The position numbers and the translations under genes were made by a program. A model generated the notes under the pieces. It made no database searches. It saw only the letters and a program-made list of their open reading frames with translations, and was not told the origin of the DNA. A stretch of DNA of 64,000 bases from Paraburkholderia sejongensis (GTDB lineage Bacteria; Pseudomonadota; Gammaproteobacteria; Burkholderiales; Burkholderiaceae), in contig NZ_JAJITD010000006.1 in assembly GCF_020880815.1 (NCBI RefSeq), positions 124,001 to 188,000 of the forward strand, in the 5' to 3' direction. Below, in pieces: positions 24,555-34,115 of the stretch (its first letter is position 1; each line of letters starts with the position of its first letter).

Positions 24555-26090
24555 ATGAGCGACGTAAGTCAGCGGATGGTCCGGCGGCGCCTCTACGCCG
24601 CGCTTGGCGGCTGCGTCGCGCTGGCCGGTTGCATGGTGGGCCCGAATTACCACGCGCCGCCCCCGCCCGCCACCGATACCTTCACCGCCACACCCCTGCC
24701 CAAACAGACCGCCTCCGCGCCCGGCGCTGCCGGCCTGCCGCAGCGTTTCGCGCCCGGCGAGGACATTCCCGCCGCGTGGTGGACGCTGTTTCACTGCGAA
24801 CCGCTCGACGCGCTGATCCGCGAAGCCATCGCCAATAGTCCGAACATGACCGCCGCGCAGGCCGCGCTGCGCCAGGCCCGCGAAAACTTCAGCGCGCAAG
24901 CGGGCGGCACGCTGCTGCCGAGCGTCGACGCGCAACTGGGCGCGACCCGCGAAAAAATCAACGGCATCGCGTTCGGCGAGCCCGGCCTCGTCGAGGAATT
25001 CAATCTTTACAACGCGTCGGTCAGCGTGTCGTACAAGCTCGACTTGTTCGGCGGCGCGCGGCGCGCACTGGAAGCGCTGCACGCGCAGATCGACTATCAG
25101 CAGTACCAGTTGCAGGCCGCGTGGCTGACGATCTCGGCCAACCTCGTGACCGCCGCGGTCAAGCAGGCTTCAGTGCGCGCGCAGATCGACGCGACCGAGC
25201 GGATCGCGGTCGAGGAACAGGAACAGTTGAAGGTGCTCGAGCAGCAGTTCGCGCTCGGCGGCGTCAGCCGGGCGGCCGTGCTCGCGCAGCAAACGCTGCT
25301 CGCACAGACCCGCGCGACGCTGCCGCCGCTCTACCAGCAACTCGATCAAACCCGTCATCAACTGGCGGTACTCGCCGGCAAGCTGCCGGGCGACCCCGGC
25401 GTGCCCGAGTTCACGCTCGACATGTTCTCGCTGCCCGCCACGCTGCCGGTCAGCCTGCCGTCGTCGCTGGTGCGCCAGCGGCCCGACATCCTCGCCGCCG
25501 ACGCGACGCTGCATCAGGCGAGCGCACAGATCGGCGTCGCGACCGCGGCGATGTATCCGCAGATCACGCTGTCCGCGAGCTACGGCGCCGAAGCGCTGAC
25601 GCCGGCCCAGGTGCTGCGGGCCGGCAGCACGATCTGGAGCATTGGTGCCGGCTTGCTGCAACCGGTGTTTCACGGCGGCCAGCTGAGCGCGCAGAAGCGC
25701 GCAGCCGAGGCCGCTTACGAGCAGGCCGATGCGCAGTACCGCGAAACGGTTTTGTTAGCGTTCCAGAATGTCGCCGACACGTTGCGCGCGCTCGATCACG
25801 ACGCGACCGGCCTCGCCGCGCAGACCGACGCGTCGCGCGCGGCCGGCGATGCGCTCGAATTGACGCGTGGGCAGTACCGGGTCGGCGGGGTCAGCTATCT
25901 GGCACTGCTCGATGCGCAGCGGCAGTATCAGCAAACGGTCGTGAGTCTCGCGCAGGCACAGGCCGCGCGCTATGCCGATACCGCGGCGCTGTTCCAGGCG
26001 CTCGGCGGAGGCTGGTGGAACGACGCCGCGCCGCAAGCCGGGCCCGCCGCGTCCACGTCCCCGACCGCGACCGCGGCAACACCGCACTAG
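24555..26090 (+). CDS. RND efflux outer-membrane lipoprotein, NodT/OprM family
   Basis: A 511-residue TolC-type outer-membrane factor. It has a signal peptide with lipobox LAGC (C26), followed by MVGPNYHAPP, the typical first mature residues. Two OEP repeats follow, with the marks AWWTLFHCEPLDALI, LFGGARRALEALHAQI and VRQRPDILAADATLHQASAQIGVATAAMYPQI. It is the first gene of the operon; the adaptor and permease follow after 53 and 16 bases, so a tripartite pump for drugs or toxic small molecules is complete. Most mex-type operons carry this gene last. The C-terminal 25 residues are Ala/Pro/Thr-rich. Confidence 0.92.
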   Translation: MSDVSQRMVRRRLYAALGGCVALAGCMVGPNYHAPPPPATDTFTATPLPKQTASAPGAAGLPQRFAPGEDIPAAWWTLFHCEPLDALIREAIANSPNMTAAQAALRQARENFSAQAGGTLLPSVDAQLGATREKINGIAFGEPGLVEEFNLYNASVSVSYKLDLFGGARRALEALHAQIDYQQYQLQAAWLTISANLVTAAVKQASVRAQIDATERIAVEEQEQLKVLEQQFALGGVSRAAVLAQQTLLAQTRATLPPLYQQLDQTRHQLAVLAGKLPGDPGVPEFTLDMFSLPATLPVSLPSSLVRQRPDILAADATLHQASAQIGVATAAMYPQITLSASYGAEALTPAQVLRAGSTIWSIGAGLLQPVFHGGQLSAQKRAAEAAYEQADAQYRETVLLAFQNVADTLRALDHDATGLAAQTDASRAAGDALELTRGQYRVGGVSYLALLDAQRQYQQTVVSLAQAQAARYADTAALFQALGGGWWNDAAPQAGPAASTSPTATAATPH

Positions 26091-26143
26091 CCGCGCCGCA
26101 ATCCAACGCCACGCCCTCGCCCGCGCCGAGCAAGGACACCACG

Positions 26144-27295
26144 ATGACCGAAAGAAAACGAATGGCAAAGCGGATGCTGATCATGTTGATCTGCGTGGGG
26201 CTGCTGCTCGCCGCGCTGGTCGGCTTCAACCTGTTCCGCGCGCACATGTTCGCGAAGTTCATGGCGGCCAACACCGCGCCGCCCGCCACGGTATCGGCGG
26301 TGGTGGTCCACTACCAGTCGTGGCAGCCGCAGCTCGCGGCGGTCGGCAGCCTGCGCGCGGTGCGCGGCGTCGACGTGACGACCGAAGTCGCGGGACTCGT
26401 GCGCGAAGTCGCATTCGTGTCCGGTCAGGAAGCGAAGGCCGGCCAGATCCTCGTGCGACTGAACGCCGACAGCGACGTCGCGCTGCTGCAATCGCTGCAG
26501 GCCGCCGCCGAACTCGCGCGGACCGTCTACGAACGCGACCGCGCGCAGTACGACATCAAGGCGATCGCGAAGGCCCAGCTCGACGCGGACGCGGCCGATC
26601 TGAAAGCCAAGAAAGCCCAGGTCGCGCAACAGCTGGCGCTGGTCGACAAGAAGACGATTCGCGCGCCGTTCGCGGGGCGCCTGGGCATCACGACGATCAA
26701 CCCCGGCCAATACCTGAACCCCGGGGACGCGATCGTCACGCTGCAAGCAATCGATCCGATCTATGCCGACTTCTCGGTGCCGCAGCAGCAACTCGGCCTG
26801 CTCGCGATCGGCGCGCCGGTCAGCGTCGATACCAATGCGTACAGCGGCCAAAGCTTCGCCGGCAAGATCCGCTCGGTCAGTCCGAAAGTGGATAGCGCGA
26901 CGCGCAACGTGCAGATCGAGGCGAGCGTCGACAATCGCGAGCGCAAGCTGCTGCCCGGCATGTACGCGAACGTGAAGATCGACTCGGGCGTCGCCGAACG
27001 GCACCTGACGCTGCCGCAAACCGCGATCACCTACAACCCGTACGGCGCGACGGTCTTTATCGTGAAGCCGGGCACGCAGCCGAACGCGCAGGGCAAGACG
27101 CTGCCGGTCGCGCAGCAGGTCTTCGTGACCCCGGGGCCGACGCGCGGCGACCAGGTGGCGATTCTGAAGGGGCTCGACGAAGGCGCGCAGGTCGTGACCA
27201 GCGGCCAGATCAAGCTGAAGAACGGCACGCCGCTGATCATCGACAACCGCGTGCAGCCGGCCGACAGTCCTAACCCGGCGCCGCAGGAACAATAA
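26144..27295 (+). CDS. RND efflux periplasmic adaptor (membrane fusion protein)
   Basis: A 383-residue adaptor. Residues 9-29 form the N-terminal membrane anchor (MLIMLICVGLLLAALVGFNLF). A barrel-sandwich hybrid (GSLRAVRGVDVTTEVAGLVREVAF), a coiled-coil hairpin (about 95-150) and the beta-barrel (PIYADFSVPQQQLG, IEASVDNRERKLLPGMYANVKI) follow in order. It links the permease encoded 16 bases downstream to the outer-membrane factor encoded upstream. Start chosen at ATG 26144 with the downstream MAKR as an alternative six codons later. Confidence 0.92.
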   Translation: MTERKRMAKRMLIMLICVGLLLAALVGFNLFRAHMFAKFMAANTAPPATVSAVVVHYQSWQPQLAAVGSLRAVRGVDVTTEVAGLVREVAFVSGQEAKAGQILVRLNADSDVALLQSLQAAAELARTVYERDRAQYDIKAIAKAQLDADAADLKAKKAQVAQQLALVDKKTIRAPFAGRLGITTINPGQYLNPGDAIVTLQAIDPIYADFSVPQQQLGLLAIGAPVSVDTNAYSGQSFAGKIRSVSPKVDSATRNVQIEASVDNRERKLLPGMYANVKIDSGVAERHLTLPQTAITYNPYGATVFIVKPGTQPNAQGKTLPVAQQVFVTPGPTRGDQVAILKGLDEGAQVVTSGQIKLKNGTPLIIDNRVQPADSPNPAPQEQ

Positions 27296-27311
27296 GCGAG
27301 GCTGCCCGATC

Positions 27312-30300
27312 ATGTTCACGGACATCTTCATCCGCCGGCCGGTGCTCGCTTCGGTGGTGAGCCTGCTGATCCTCGTGCTCGGCCTGCGCGCGCTCGCGGT
27401 GCTCAAGGTCAGCCAGTATCCGCAGACCGAAAACGCGGTGGTCACGATCACCACCGCGTACTACGGCGCGAACTCCGACACCATCGCCGGCTTCATCACG
27501 CAGCCGCTCGAAGCGGCGATCGCGCAGGCGCAGGGGATCGACTATATGTCGTCGACCAGCATCACCGGCGTGTCGACGATCATCGCGACGCTGCGCCTGA
27601 ACTACGACGCGAACCGCGCGCTGACCGAAATCAACACGCAGATCGGTTCGGTGCGCAACCAGTTGCCGCCGCAGGCGCAGCAGCCGGTGCTGACGGTGCA
27701 GACCGGGCAGACCACCGACGCGATGTACATGGGCTTCTACAGCAGCGTGCTGCCGAGCAACAACGTGACCGACTACCTGCTGCGCGTGGTCAAGCCGAAG
27801 CTCGATTCGATCCAGGGCGTGCAGACCGCCGAAGTGCTCGGCGGCCGCCAGTTCGCGATGCGCGCGTGGCTCGATTCGGCGCGCTTGGCCGCGCACGGCG
27901 TAAGCGCGAGCGACGTGTATGCCGCGCTCGGCAACAACAACTATCTGGCGACGCTCGGCTCGACCAAAGGGCAGATGGTCAGCGTCGATCTGGAAGCGGG
28001 CACCGATCTGCACACCGTCGAAGACTTCAAGCAGTTGGTGGTCAAGCAGAAGAACGGCTCGATCGTGCGTCTGGAAGATGTCGCGAACGTCGTGCTCGGC
28101 GCCGACAGTTACGACTTCAACGTCGCGTTCAGCGGCAAGCGTTCGGTGTTCATCGGCATCAAGGTCGCGCCGGACGCGAACATTCTCGACGTCGCGAAGC
28201 GCGTGAAGGTCGTGTTCCCCGAGTTGCAGAAGCAGTTCCCGACCGGCATGACGGGCGACATCGTGTATGACGCGACCGACTTCGTGAACACCGCGATCGA
28301 CGAAGTGATCAAGACGCTGGTCGAAGCGCTGCTGATCGTGACGGTGGTGATCTTTCTGTTTCTCGGCAGTTTCCGCGCCGTGATCGTGCCGCTGATCGCG
28401 ATGCCGCTGTCGCTGATCGGCACGTTCTTCGTGATGCAGGTGCTCGGCTACTCGATCAACCTGCTGACGCTGCTCGCGCTGGTGCTCGCGATCGGGCTGG
28501 TGGTGGACGACGCGATCATCGTCGTCGAAAACGTCGACCGTCATATGAAGCACGAGGGCAAGACGCCTTTCGACGCCGCGCTGATCGCCGCGCGCGAACT
28601 CGGCGGTCCGATCGTCGCGATGACCGTGGTCCTGATCGCGGTGTACGCGCCGATCGGTTTTCAGGGCGGGCTGACCGGCGCGCTGTTCACCGAATTCGCG
28701 TTCACGCTGGCGGGCGCGGTCACGGTCTCCGGCGTGATCGCGCTGACCTTGTCGCCGATGATGTGCTCGCGCTTTTTCCGCGCCGAGCAGGAGTCGGGGC
28801 GCTTCGCGCGTTTCGTCGACCGCCAGTTCGAGCGCGTGCATCGCGGCTACGGCCGCCTGCTGCACGCGACGCTCGATACCTGGCCGGTGTACGTGCTGAT
28901 GGGCGCGCTGCTGCTGTGCGGGACCGTGTACCTGTTCATGACGTCGCAGTCCGAACTCGCGCCGCAGGAGGACCAGGGCGTGGTGCTGTCGCAGATCGTC
29001 GGGCCGCCGAACGCGACGATCCAGCAGATGCAGACCTACGCGGACCAGGTGTTCGAAGCATCGAAGGCGCTGCCCGAATACGCGCAGATGTTCCAGCTGA
29101 CCGGCTCGCCGACCATCAACCAGGGGATCGGCGGCGTGCTGTTCAAGACCTGGGATCAGCGCGGCAAGAACGCGACCGTGCTGCAACAGGAGTTGCAGCA
29201 GAAGTGGAATCAGATCGCCGGCGCGCGCGTCGCCGCGTTCCAGTTTCCGCCGCTGCCGGGCTCGCAGGGCTTGCCGGTGCAGTTCGTGATCAGTACCACC
29301 GAGCCGTTCGAGAACCTGAACGAGGTATCGCAGGCGGTGCTCGAAAAAGCGCGCGAGAGCGGGATGTTCTTCTTCGTCGATACCGATCTGAAGATCGACA
29401 AGCCGGAAGTCGCGCTGGTGGTCGACCGCGATAAGGTCGCCTCGCTCGGGATGTCGCAAAGCGATGTCGGCCAGGCGCTCGGGTCGGCGCTCGGCGGCGG
29501 CTACGTGAACTACTTCTCGATTGCCGGGCGTTCGTACAAGGTGATTCCGCAGGTGTTGCAGACCGACCGGCTCAATCCGTCGCAGGTGCTCGACTACTAT
29601 CTGCGCACGCCGGACGGCAGCGTGATTGCGGCCTCGACGATCGCGCATTTGCGGCACACCGTCGTGCCCGAATCGATCAATCACTTCCAGCAGCTCAATT
29701 CGGCGACGATCTCCGGCGTGATCGTGCCGGGCGTGTCGCAAGGCCAGGTGCTCGAATTTCTGCGCAACGCGACCACCCAGGTCGCGCCGGCCGGCTATGC
29801 GGCCGATTACTCGGGCGAGTCGCGCCAGTTCGTGCAGGAGTCGGGCGGCTTCGTGATCACGCTGCTGCTCGCGACGATCATCGTGTTTCTCGCGCTCGCC
29901 GCGCAATTCGAGAGCTTCCGCGATCCGATCGTGATTCTGATCTCGGTGCCGATGGCGCTGTTCGGCGCGCTGATCTTCATCAACGTCGGCCTGACGACGC
30001 TGAACATCTATACCCAGGTCGGCCTCGTCACGCTGATGGGGCTCGTCAGCAAGCACGGCATCCTGATCGTGCAGTTCGCCAACGAATTGCAGCGCGCCGG
30101 CCGCTCGAAGCGCGATGCGATCGAAGAAGCCGCCGGCGTGCGACTGCGGCCGATCCTGATGACGACCGCCGCGATGGTCCTCGGCGTGCTGCCGCTCGTG
30201 ATCGCGTCGGGCGCGGGCGCGGCCGGCCGCAACGCGATGGGTCTGGTGATCTTCACCGGAATGTCGATCGGCACGCTGTTCACGTTGTTCGTGGTGCCGG

Positions 30301-30365
30301 CGATGTACATGTTCCTCGCGGCCGATCATCAACGGCGTGCGCGCGCGCCGCAATCGGTCGCCTGA
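27312..30365 (+). CDS. RND multidrug efflux permease (HAE1 family)
   Basis: A 1017-residue inner-membrane proton antiporter, the usual length for the MexI/MdtB-like HAE1 permeases. The N-terminus FTDIFIRRPVLASVVSLLI is a family signature, the proton-relay aspartates are D399 and D400 in AIGLVVDDAIIVVEN, and the second half carries GLVTLMGLVSKHGILIVQF and RLRPILMTTAAMVLGVLPL. Two large periplasmic loops (about residues 35-330 and 560-860) hold the substrate pockets. It is the third gene of the operon. The pump may export solvents, drugs or plant aromatics; no regulator lies next to it. Confidence 0.93.
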   Translation: MFTDIFIRRPVLASVVSLLILVLGLRALAVLKVSQYPQTENAVVTITTAYYGANSDTIAGFITQPLEAAIAQAQGIDYMSSTSITGVSTIIATLRLNYDANRALTEINTQIGSVRNQLPPQAQQPVLTVQTGQTTDAMYMGFYSSVLPSNNVTDYLLRVVKPKLDSIQGVQTAEVLGGRQFAMRAWLDSARLAAHGVSASDVYAALGNNNYLATLGSTKGQMVSVDLEAGTDLHTVEDFKQLVVKQKNGSIVRLEDVANVVLGADSYDFNVAFSGKRSVFIGIKVAPDANILDVAKRVKVVFPELQKQFPTGMTGDIVYDATDFVNTAIDEVIKTLVEALLIVTVVIFLFLGSFRAVIVPLIAMPLSLIGTFFVMQVLGYSINLLTLLALVLAIGLVVDDAIIVVENVDRHMKHEGKTPFDAALIAARELGGPIVAMTVVLIAVYAPIGFQGGLTGALFTEFAFTLAGAVTVSGVIALTLSPMMCSRFFRAEQESGRFARFVDRQFERVHRGYGRLLHATLDTWPVYVLMGALLLCGTVYLFMTSQSELAPQEDQGVVLSQIVGPPNATIQQMQTYADQVFEASKALPEYAQMFQLTGSPTINQGIGGVLFKTWDQRGKNATVLQQELQQKWNQIAGARVAAFQFPPLPGSQGLPVQFVISTTEPFENLNEVSQAVLEKARESGMFFFVDTDLKIDKPEVALVVDRDKVASLGMSQSDVGQALGSALGGGYVNYFSIAGRSYKVIPQVLQTDRLNPSQVLDYYLRTPDGSVIAASTIAHLRHTVVPESINHFQQLNSATISGVIVPGVSQGQVLEFLRNATTQVAPAGYAADYSGESRQFVQESGGFVITLLLATIIVFLALAAQFESFRDPIVILISVPMALFGALIFINVGLTTLNIYTQVGLVTLMGLVSKHGILIVQFANELQRAGRSKRDAIEEAAGVRLRPILMTTAAMVLGVLPLVIASGAGAAGRNAMGLVIFTGMSIGTLFTLFVVPAMYMFLAADHQRRARAPQSVA

Positions 30366-30450
30366 GCCCGCGCGCGACGCGCTAAGATTGAGCCCGCCGG
30401 GCCACACGCCGCCCGGCGTCGACAAGAAAAGCAGCGCCCCGGAGAATCAG

Positions 30451-31038
30451 ATGTCTGAAGAATACGAAGTGCATGGTCCGCACGACCACGCGGTCGAGCA
30501 CGCCGGCCAACGCGGCCACGGCGACCCCGATCCGTTCGCGAGCCGGATGGCGGTGATGACCGCGATCCTCGCGACGATCGGCGCGCTGTGCGCGTACCAG
30601 AGCGGCAACAGCGAAAACCTCGCGCTGTTCTTCAAGAACGAAGCCGCGATCAAGAAGACCGAAGCGGCGAACCAGTGGTCCTACTATCAGGCGAAAGGCG
30701 AGAAGGAGAACCTCGCCGAACTGGGCGCGGCGCTAGCGGCGCCGAACAGCGACGCGCATGCGAAATTCGTCGCCGACGTCGAGAAATACAAGCAGCAGAA
30801 AGAGCCGATCCGCGCGAACGCCGAAGCGATCGAAAAGCAGGTGGTCGCCGCCGATACCCGCAGCGAAGCGCTGCTGCACGGTCATCACCGCTGGGCGCAG
30901 GCCACCTTGCTGATTCAGGTGGCGATCGCGCTGTGTGCGATCACGCTGCTCACGCGCAAGAACTGGCTGCGCAATCTGTCGTTCGTCGTCGCCGCGGGAG
31001 GCGTTTTGACTGCCGGCGCGGCGTTTTTCGGGTTGTAG
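30451..31038 (+). CDS. DUF4337-domain membrane protein
   Basis: A 195-residue protein with a His-rich N-terminal tail (HGPHDHAVEHAGQRGHGDP), a hydrophobic helix near residue 35 (MAVMTAILATIGALCAYQSG), a long charged coil (about 60-140), and two C-terminal helices (TLLIQVAIALCAITLL, LSFVVAAGGVLTAGAAFFGL). That order matches DUF4337. The function is unknown; family members are often encoded near transport genes. The ATG at 30451 follows GGAGA, 85 bases after the permease stop, so it may be the last gene of the RND operon or a separate unit. Confidence 0.8.
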   Translation: MSEEYEVHGPHDHAVEHAGQRGHGDPDPFASRMAVMTAILATIGALCAYQSGNSENLALFFKNEAAIKKTEAANQWSYYQAKGEKENLAELGAALAAPNSDAHAKFVADVEKYKQQKEPIRANAEAIEKQVVAADTRSEALLHGHHRWAQATLLIQVAIALCAITLLTRKNWLRNLSFVVAAGGVLTAGAAFFGL

Positions 31039-31079
31039 CGGCCGGGCCCCGCAGTGCCAATCAAATCAAGGAGTATGTC

Positions 31080-31697
31080 GTGGTCGATGCTGGCGCCGTG
31101 CTCGGCGTGTTTTCCGTGTATATCGCCGGGGTCGTGAGCCCCGGCCCAAACTTCGTCGCGGTCGCGCACAAGGCCGCGTCGGCGACCCGCATCGAGGCGC
31201 TCGCGATGGTCGCCGGCATCGTGCTCGTCAATCTGTTCTGGGCGAGTTGCGCAATTCTCGGCGTCGGTATCGTGTTCGCCGCGTTTCCGTGGCTCGCGCT
31301 GCTGGTCCGGGTGGCCGGCGCGTGTTATCTGCTGTGGTTCGGCGGGCGGCTGATCTTCAATGCGTCGGCGGCGAAGCAGGCGGCGCTCGGCAACGCGCCG
31401 TCGGGCGGCTTTCGCCAGGCGTTCGCGCAGGGCTTCGCGACCAACATCGCGAATCCGAAATCGATCGCGTTCTTTGCCGCGGTGTTTTCGTCGGCGGCGC
31501 CCGCGCATGTGAGCACCGGCACGTTCGCGGCGATGCTCGGCATGGTGCTGGTGGTCGCGAGCAGCTGGTATGGCTTCGTCGCGCTGGCGCTATCGCATGC
31601 GCGGATCGCGGCCGCGTACCGGCGCAGCAAGATGTGGGTCGATCGCGTGTGCGGCGGGCTGATCGTCGCGTTGGGCGTGCGACAGTTGCTTCGTTGA
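31080..31697 (+). CDS. LysE/RhtB-family amino-acid exporter
   Basis: A 205-residue inner-membrane protein with about six helices. The family signature is at the N-terminus (VVSPGPNFVAVAHKAAS), followed by the central NPKSIAFFAAVFSS and a final helix, RVCGGLIVALGVRQLL. Members export amino acids or homoserine lactones. The start is GTG at 31080 behind AAGGAG; no ATG in frame fits. It follows the DUF4337 gene by 41 bases and converges on the sigma-factor gene. Confidence 0.87.
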   Translation: MVDAGAVLGVFSVYIAGVVSPGPNFVAVAHKAASATRIEALAMVAGIVLVNLFWASCAILGVGIVFAAFPWLALLVRVAGACYLLWFGGRLIFNASAAKQAALGNAPSGGFRQAFAQGFATNIANPKSIAFFAAVFSSAAPAHVSTGTFAAMLGMVLVVASSWYGFVALALSHARIAAAYRRSKMWVDRVCGGLIVALGVRQLLR

Positions 31698-31714
31698 ATG
31701 ATCTGACGCGCGAT

Positions 31715-32989
31715 TCAATGCGCGAGCCCGCGCACCCGCTCCAGCAATAAGTCCCGCTCGCGCGCATTGCGCGTCATCGCCGCGGCGCGCTCGAACTCCG
31801 CGCGCGCTTCGTCGATGCGCGCGAGCTTGACCAGCAGATCGCCGCGCACGCTCGGCAGCCAGTGGTAATTGGCGAGCGCCGGATCAGCCGCGAGCCGATC
31901 GACGATCTCGAGCCCCGCCGCCGGCCCGAACGCCATCCCGACCGCCACCGCGCGGTTCAACTCGACCACCGGCGACGGCGCGACCTGCGCCAACGCATCG
32001 TAGAGCGCGACGATCTGCGCCCAGTCGGTATCCTCGGCGCGCCGCGCGCGGGCGTGGCACGCGGCTAGCGCGGCCTGCAACGCATACGGCCCGCCGCCGC
32101 CGCCGAGCGCCTGCGCGCGTTGCAACGCGGCGAGCCCGCGGCGAATCAGCAGCGGATCCCAGCGGCTGCGATCCTGATCGAGCAGCAACACCGGCCGCCC
32201 CTGCGCATCGACGCGCGCATGCGTGCGCGACGCCTGAATCTCCATCAACGCGACAAGGCCGAGCACCTCGCTTTCATCCGGCACGAGTCCCCCGAGCACG
32301 CGGCCGAGCCGCAGCGCTTCCTCGCACAGCGCCGGGCGCATCCAGTCGTCGCCGGCGGTCGCCGAATAGCCTTCGTTGAAAATCAGGTAGATCACCTGCA
32401 ATACCGACGCGAGCCGCGCCGCGCGCGCATCCGCCTGCGGCACTTCGAACGGCACGCGCGCCGCGGTGAGCGTGCGCTTCGCGCGCACGATCCGCTGTGC
32501 GATGGTCGGCTCCGGCACGAGGAACGCGCGGGCGATTTCGTCGGTGGTGAGGCCGCCGAGCAGCCGCAGCGTCAGCGCGACGCGAGCATCGGTGGACAGC
32601 ACCGGATGGCACGCGGTGAAGATCAGCCGCAGCAGATCGTCGCCGATGTCGTCGGCGCGCGCGGCGTCGAGCGCATCGACGAAATCCGGCACCACGTGCG
32701 CTTCGATCGCGTCGAGATCGTGGCCGAGTTCCTCGCGTTTGCGCGCGTGCAGCGCTTCCTGGCGCAGACGGTCGAGCGCGCGGTTTTTCGCGGTCGTCAT
32801 CAGCCACGCTCCCGGGTTGTCGGGCACGCCGGCCGCCGGCCAGTGTTCGAGCGCGGCCACCAGCGCGTCCTGCGCGAGTTCCTCGGCGAGCCCCACGTCA
32901 CGCACGATCCGCGCGACGTGGGCGATGACCTTGGCCGCTTCGATCCGCCAGACAGCCTCGATCGCACGATGCGTCGCCTGGGTCGTCAC
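31715..32989 (-). CDS. ECF-family RNA polymerase sigma factor, ECF42-like
   Basis: A 424-residue sigma factor, twice the size of a simple ECF. Regions 2 and 4 occupy about residues 1-180 (ARIVRDVGLAEELAQDALVAALE, DRLRQEALHARKREELG, LTTDEIARAFLVPEPTIAQRI). The long C-terminal half is helical and TPR-like (LASVLQVIYLIFNEGYSA, FERAAAMTRNARERDLLLERV), which is the ECF42/DUF6596 pattern. ECF42 sigma factors are encoded with DGPF/YCII proteins and need their C-terminal extension; two such genes lie just upstream here. It starts with GTG at 32989, only four bases after the stop of the VOC gene, so they are coupled. No anti-sigma factor is adjacent. Confidence 0.9.
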   Translation of the reverse strand: MTTQATHRAIEAVWRIEAAKVIAHVARIVRDVGLAEELAQDALVAALEHWPAAGVPDNPGAWLMTTAKNRALDRLRQEALHARKREELGHDLDAIEAHVVPDFVDALDAARADDIGDDLLRLIFTACHPVLSTDARVALTLRLLGGLTTDEIARAFLVPEPTIAQRIVRAKRTLTAARVPFEVPQADARAARLASVLQVIYLIFNEGYSATAGDDWMRPALCEEALRLGRVLGGLVPDESEVLGLVALMEIQASRTHARVDAQGRPVLLLDQDRSRWDPLLIRRGLAALQRAQALGGGGGPYALQAALAACHARARRAEDTDWAQIVALYDALAQVAPSPVVELNRAVAVGMAFGPAAGLEIVDRLAADPALANYHWLPSVRGDLLVKLARIDEARAEFERAAAMTRNARERDLLLERVRGLAH

Positions 32990-32993
32990 GGCC

Positions 32994-33407
32994 TTAACCC
33001 GCGGCGGCCGGAGAGGCGTTCGGTTCCATGTAGGCGAGCTCCCAGATATGCCCGTCGAGGTCCTCGAAGCCGTGTCCGTACATGAAACCGTGGTCCTGCG
33101 GCTCACGCGGCGCGCGGCCGCCGGCGGCGAGCGCCTTCGCGACGAGCGCGTCGACTTCCGCGCGGCTCTCACACGACAGGCATACCAGCACTTCGGTGCT
33201 CTCCTTCGCATTGGCGACCGGCTTCGGGGTGAACGACTGGAACATGGGTTTCTCGAGCAGCATCGCGTAGATGTTGTCGCCGACGATCAGACTCACCGCG
33301 TGCTCGTTGCTAAAGCGCGGCTCGATGCCGAAGCCGAGCGCGGTGAAGAAGGCCTTCGAGCGCTCGACGTTGTCCACCGGCAGATTCACGTAGATCTGTT
33401 TGTGCAT
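32994..33407 (-). CDS. VOC-family (glyoxalase/bleomycin-resistance fold) protein
   Basis: A 137-residue vicinal-oxygen-chelate protein with the paired motif of this fold: YVNLPVDNVERSKAFFTALGF at the start, FEDLDGHIWELAYM at the end. The retained H/E positions suggest a metal site. Similar proteins travel with ECF42 sigma and DGPF proteins. It is the immediate upstream neighbour of the sigma gene, separated by four bases, and shares its transcript. Substrate unknown. Confidence 0.85.
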   Translation of the reverse strand: MHKQIYVNLPVDNVERSKAFFTALGFGIEPRFSNEHAVSLIVGDNIYAMLLEKPMFQSFTPKPVANAKESTEVLVCLSCESRAEVDALVAKALAAGGRAPREPQDHGFMYGHGFEDLDGHIWELAYMEPNASPAAAG

Positions 33408-33479
33408 GATGTGGGGTCCTGACTGTCTGTCTGGTCTGGTTGAGCCGGTTGCGCAGGCTGCTGTCGTTGCGCTGCCTGC

Positions 33480-33893
33480 TCAGCGGCGGCTTTCTTCGAG
33501 CTTGCGCAATGGCTCGATTTCCGGGCCCTGTTCGAAGTCTTCAAGCTCGAACAGCTGGCGCACTTCGATTTCGCCGTCGGCATGTTCGCCGAACGGTGCG
33601 GGAAAGCGGCGCGCCCACTCCATCGCTTCGTCGCGCGAACGCACCTGGATCAGCGTGTAGCCGGCGATCAGTTCCTTGGTGTCGGCGAACGGTCCGTCGA
33701 TCACTGTCCGCTTGCCGCCGCTGTACTGCACGCGCCAGCCTTTCGAGCTCGGCTGCAGGCCGCTCGCGTCGAGCAGCACGCCCGCTTTCGCGAGTTCTTC
33801 GTGGTACGCGCCCATCGCGGCGATCAGCGACGCTTCCGGCATCTGGCCGGCTTCGCTGGCGGCGGTGGCCTTGACGATGATCATGAATCGCAT
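33480..33893 (-). CDS. YCII/DGPF-domain protein (copy 1)
   Basis: A 137-residue protein of the YCII-related group. It carries the core motif VIDGPFADTKELIAGYTLIQV and begins MRFMIIVKATAASEAGQMP. Such proteins are standard partners of ECF42 sigma factors, possibly as sensors or small enzymes. AAGGAG precedes ATG 33893. It is followed by the VOC gene 72 bases downstream, so it is the probable first gene of the sigma operon or a promoter-proximal member. Confidence 0.85.
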   Translation of the reverse strand: MRFMIIVKATAASEAGQMPEASLIAAMGAYHEELAKAGVLLDASGLQPSSKGWRVQYSGGKRTVIDGPFADTKELIAGYTLIQVRSRDEAMEWARRFPAPFGEHADGEIEVRQLFELEDFEQGPEIEPLRKLEESRR

Positions 33894-34115
33894 GGTGTTG
33901 GCTCCTTTTTGCGTTGTCTTCGTCAGAGAGGGCGAACGGGTCGCCGGCGGAACGCGAGACCACAGCGCGCCCGTTATTGACACGACGAGCGACAGGCACG
34001 GAGATCGACACACGCGATGACAGCGCGGGATCAGGGAAAACACTGAGCCGGTAGGTGGACCGTACGTGGGGTATCGGGAAGCGGATCGGTGTAGCGGGCC
34101 GCGCGGGATCGGCCG

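Noticed and set aside
27270..30425. A 1051-codon open frame on the minus strand opposite the RND permease
   Set aside because: Its translation is dominated by Arg, His, Gln and Glu runs, typical of the antisense of a high-GC gene; the plus strand encodes a full RND permease.
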